DNA of 7,174 bases from Bacteroidales bacterium (lineage in GTDB: Bacteria; Bacteroidota; Bacteroidia; Bacteroidales; GCA-2711565): assembly GCA_029938505.1 (NCBI GenBank), contig JAOZUV010000101.1:1-7174 (forward strand). The letters run 5' to 3'. The position numbers and the translations under genes were made by a program. Under the pieces are notes generated by a model that was given only the letters and a program-made list of their open reading frames with translations, searched no databases and was not told the DNA's origin. Each line of letters opens with the position of its first letter. Within the stretch, counting starts at the first letter, position 1. Below, piece after piece: positions 6,338 to 7,174 of the stretch.

Positions 6338-6345
6338 CAAATTTA
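6338..6345 (-). promoter_or_regulatory. Predicted -7 promoter box for rsmE
   Basis: TAAATTTG on the minus strand matches TAnnTTTG perfectly and ends 27 nt before the rsmE ATG, giving a predicted leader of about 24 nt. No convincing -33 element is seen. One arm of an 8-bp inverted repeat (6333-6340) overlaps the box. Confidence 0.5.
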
Positions 6346-6509
6346 AGGATTATTGCTTAAATTTTCGATCATACTTTGATTCTTGCCCATGGTCTATTTA
6401 GAATAATTATTTATTAGTTAATTCCTTTTTGGGATATTAATTCATGACTGATCTCTCAAATAGCATTATATCTTAGATTTTAGCATTTAGTGCCATTGGA
6501 TATGAAGTT

Positions 6510-6529
6510 TTTATGATCTATATCATAAA
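6510..6529. promoter_or_regulatory. FNR/CRP-type operator upstream of napA
   Basis: This is a perfect 8-bp inverted repeat, TTTATGAT and ATCATAAA, around a 4-bp spacer CTAT. The core TGAT-N4-ATCA has the architecture of the FNR consensus TTGAT-N4-ATCAA, each half-site differing at one base (ATGAT). The centre at 6519.5 is about 42 bp upstream of the start site predicted from the -7 box at 6551-6558, which matches a class II activator. Crp/Fnr-family control of nap genes in response to low oxygen, nitrate or NO is well known in other bacteria. Which family member binds here is unknown. Confidence 0.6.
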
Positions 6530-6550
6530 GTCATTTCATTGATAATATTT

Positions 6551-6558
6551 TATATTTG
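6551..6558 (+). promoter_or_regulatory. Predicted -7 promoter box for napA
   Basis: TATATTTG matches TAnnTTTG perfectly. The predicted start near 6562 leaves a leader of about 63 nt before the napA ATG. There is no -33 box at the expected place; that position is instead next to the FNR-type dyad, as expected for a promoter that depends on an activator. Confidence 0.55.
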
Positions 6559-6579
6559 GTAATTAAATACCGAAATACA

Positions 6580-6594
6580 TTGAATAATATTCAA
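6580..6594. promoter_or_regulatory. 15-bp palindrome in the predicted napA leader, possible operator
   Basis: TTGAATA-A-TATTCAA is a perfect 7-bp inverted repeat around one base, lying about 18-33 nt after the predicted napA transcription start. A one-base loop cannot form an RNA hairpin without opening inner pairs, so a DNA-bound dimeric regulator is the more natural reading. In AT-rich DNA it may also be chance. Confidence 0.25.
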
Positions 6595-6624
6595 ATATAA
6601 AGGCAAGAATTAAAAATCAATCCT

Positions 6625-7174
6625 ATGAGTATAAACAGAAGAGATTTTATTAAGAAATCAGCCGTTGCCTCTGCAGCTACTGCTATTGGGCTTAGTGTTC
6701 CTCTTGATCTTGAAGCTTTGGCTTTAGAAGGTGAGAGTGGTTGGCGATGGGATAAATCGGTTTGCCGATTTTGTGGAACTGGTTGTGGAATCATGATTGC
6801 TACCAAAGCTGATAAAATTGTAGCGGTTAAAGGTGATCCAGCCTGTCCTGTGAATAGAGGATTAAATTGTATTAAAGGATATTTCAATGCGAAAATCATG
6901 TATGGCGAAGATCGTTTGAAAAAGCCTTTACTTCGTGTTGATGCAAATGGGGATTTTGATAAAAAGGGTCAATTTAAGCCTGTAAGTTGGAAACGTGCTT
7001 TCGATGAAATGGAATTTCATATGAAGAAAGCATTGAAGGAATTAGGCCCAACTGGTATTGGTGTTTTTGGTTCAGGACAATATACTATTCAGGAAGGATA
7101 TGCTATGTCGAAATTGATGAAAGCTGGTTTTCGTTCCAATAATCTTGACCCCAATGCACGACATTGTATGGCTA
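6625..7174 (+). CDS. napA: Periplasmic nitrate reductase catalytic subunit NapA, N-terminal part, cut by window edge
   Basis: NapA reduces nitrate to nitrite in the periplasm with a molybdenum bis-MGD cofactor and one [4Fe-4S] cluster. The 183 residues present begin with a twin-arginine signal: [10 protein letters not shown], a hydrophobic stretch to about residue 26, and a possible A-L-A cleavage site after Ala33. The cluster ligands are Cys47, Cys50, Cys54 and Cys82 (C-x2-C-x3-C-x27-C), followed by Lys84, the conserved electron-transfer lysine. The segment [14 protein letters not shown] then [13 protein letters not shown] is nearly diagnostic of NapA and includes Cys181, the Mo ligand, which separates it from respiratory NarG (Asp ligand). 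The Tat signal argues against cytoplasmic NasA. The ATG at 6625 is the only possible early start, because an in-frame stop lies at 6598-6600 with no ATG between. AAAGG at 6599-6603 is too far upstream to be a normal ribosome-binding site. Other nap genes would lie beyond the right edge. Confidence 0.95.
   Translation, partial: MSINRRDFIKKSAVASAATAIGLSVPLDLEALALEGESGWRWDKSVCRFCGTGCGIMIATKADKIVAVKGDPACPVNRGLNCIKGYFNAKIMYGEDRLKKPLLRVDANGDFDKKGQFKPVSWKRAFDEMEFHMKKALKELGPTGIGVFGSGQYTIQEGYAMSKLMKAGFRSNNLDPNARHCMA

Larger units (their letters stand above)
6311..6624. other. Divergent rsmE-napA intergenic region (314 nt)
   Basis: This is the only gene-free stretch over 300 nt. Its left end holds the rsmE promoter (6338-6345) and an inverted repeat, and its right end holds the FNR-type dyad, the napA promoter and a 15-bp palindrome. 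The middle, about 6350-6505, has no reading frame worth calling. It contains a direct repeat TAGCATT at 6461-6467 and 6481-6487, exactly 20 bp apart. I see no tRNA, recognisable small RNA or riboswitch fold. Confidence 0.6.

Noticed and set aside
6591..6899. Minus-strand open frame of 102 codons opposite napA
   Set aside because: The plus strand here encodes the NapA Tat signal and iron-sulfur cysteines, so the minus frame is a shadow.

Overview
The window looks like chromosomal DNA of a Bacteroidota bacterium. The DNA is AT-rich, gene starts lack clear Shine-Dalgarno sequences, and the Bacteroidota-type -7 promoter box (TAnnTTTG) stands in the right place before all four apparent transcription-unit heads. 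A DUF5687-type ABC permease, which as I recall is a Bacteroidota family, points the same way. The periplasmic nitrate reductase start suggests a facultative or anaerobic nitrate reducer, possibly marine. The placement below phylum is a guess.

Left block, minus strand (1-2941): read in transcription order, an RlmL/YpsC-type THUMP rRNA methyltransferase, a 134-nt gap holding a pair of REP-like hairpins, a PLP enzyme of the cysteine-desulfurase-like VC1184 subfamily that lacks the catalytic Cys, and, only 2 nt further, the N-terminal 125 residues of the replication-restart helicase PriA, cut by the window edge.

Centre, plus strand (3013-5596): a short MazG-like nucleotide pyrophosphohydrolase diverges from the methyltransferase across a compact 71-nt promoter region. 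After a 68-nt gap with a hairpin comes a two-gene ABC transporter: a 12-helix DUF5687 membrane protein followed 11 nt later by its ATPase. Its substrate is unknown.

Right block (5612-7174): rsmE (16S rRNA m3U1498 methyltransferase) converges on the ATPase gene with 15 nt between stops. A 314-nt divergent intergenic region then leads to napA, the Tat-exported molybdopterin nitrate reductase subunit, of which 183 residues are present up to the Mo-ligand cysteine. This intergenic region has the strongest regulatory signal in the window: an FNR-type dyad centred about 42 bp upstream of the predicted napA start site, the position expected for a class II activator that would switch nitrate respiration on when oxygen is low.

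Most genes are housekeeping (rRNA modification, replication restart, nucleotide cleaning). I see no tRNA or rRNA gene, insertion sequence, CRISPR array or prophage. The less understood parts are the DUF5687 transporter, the Cys-less desulfurase-like enzyme, the paired palindromes and the layout of the two divergent promoter regions.
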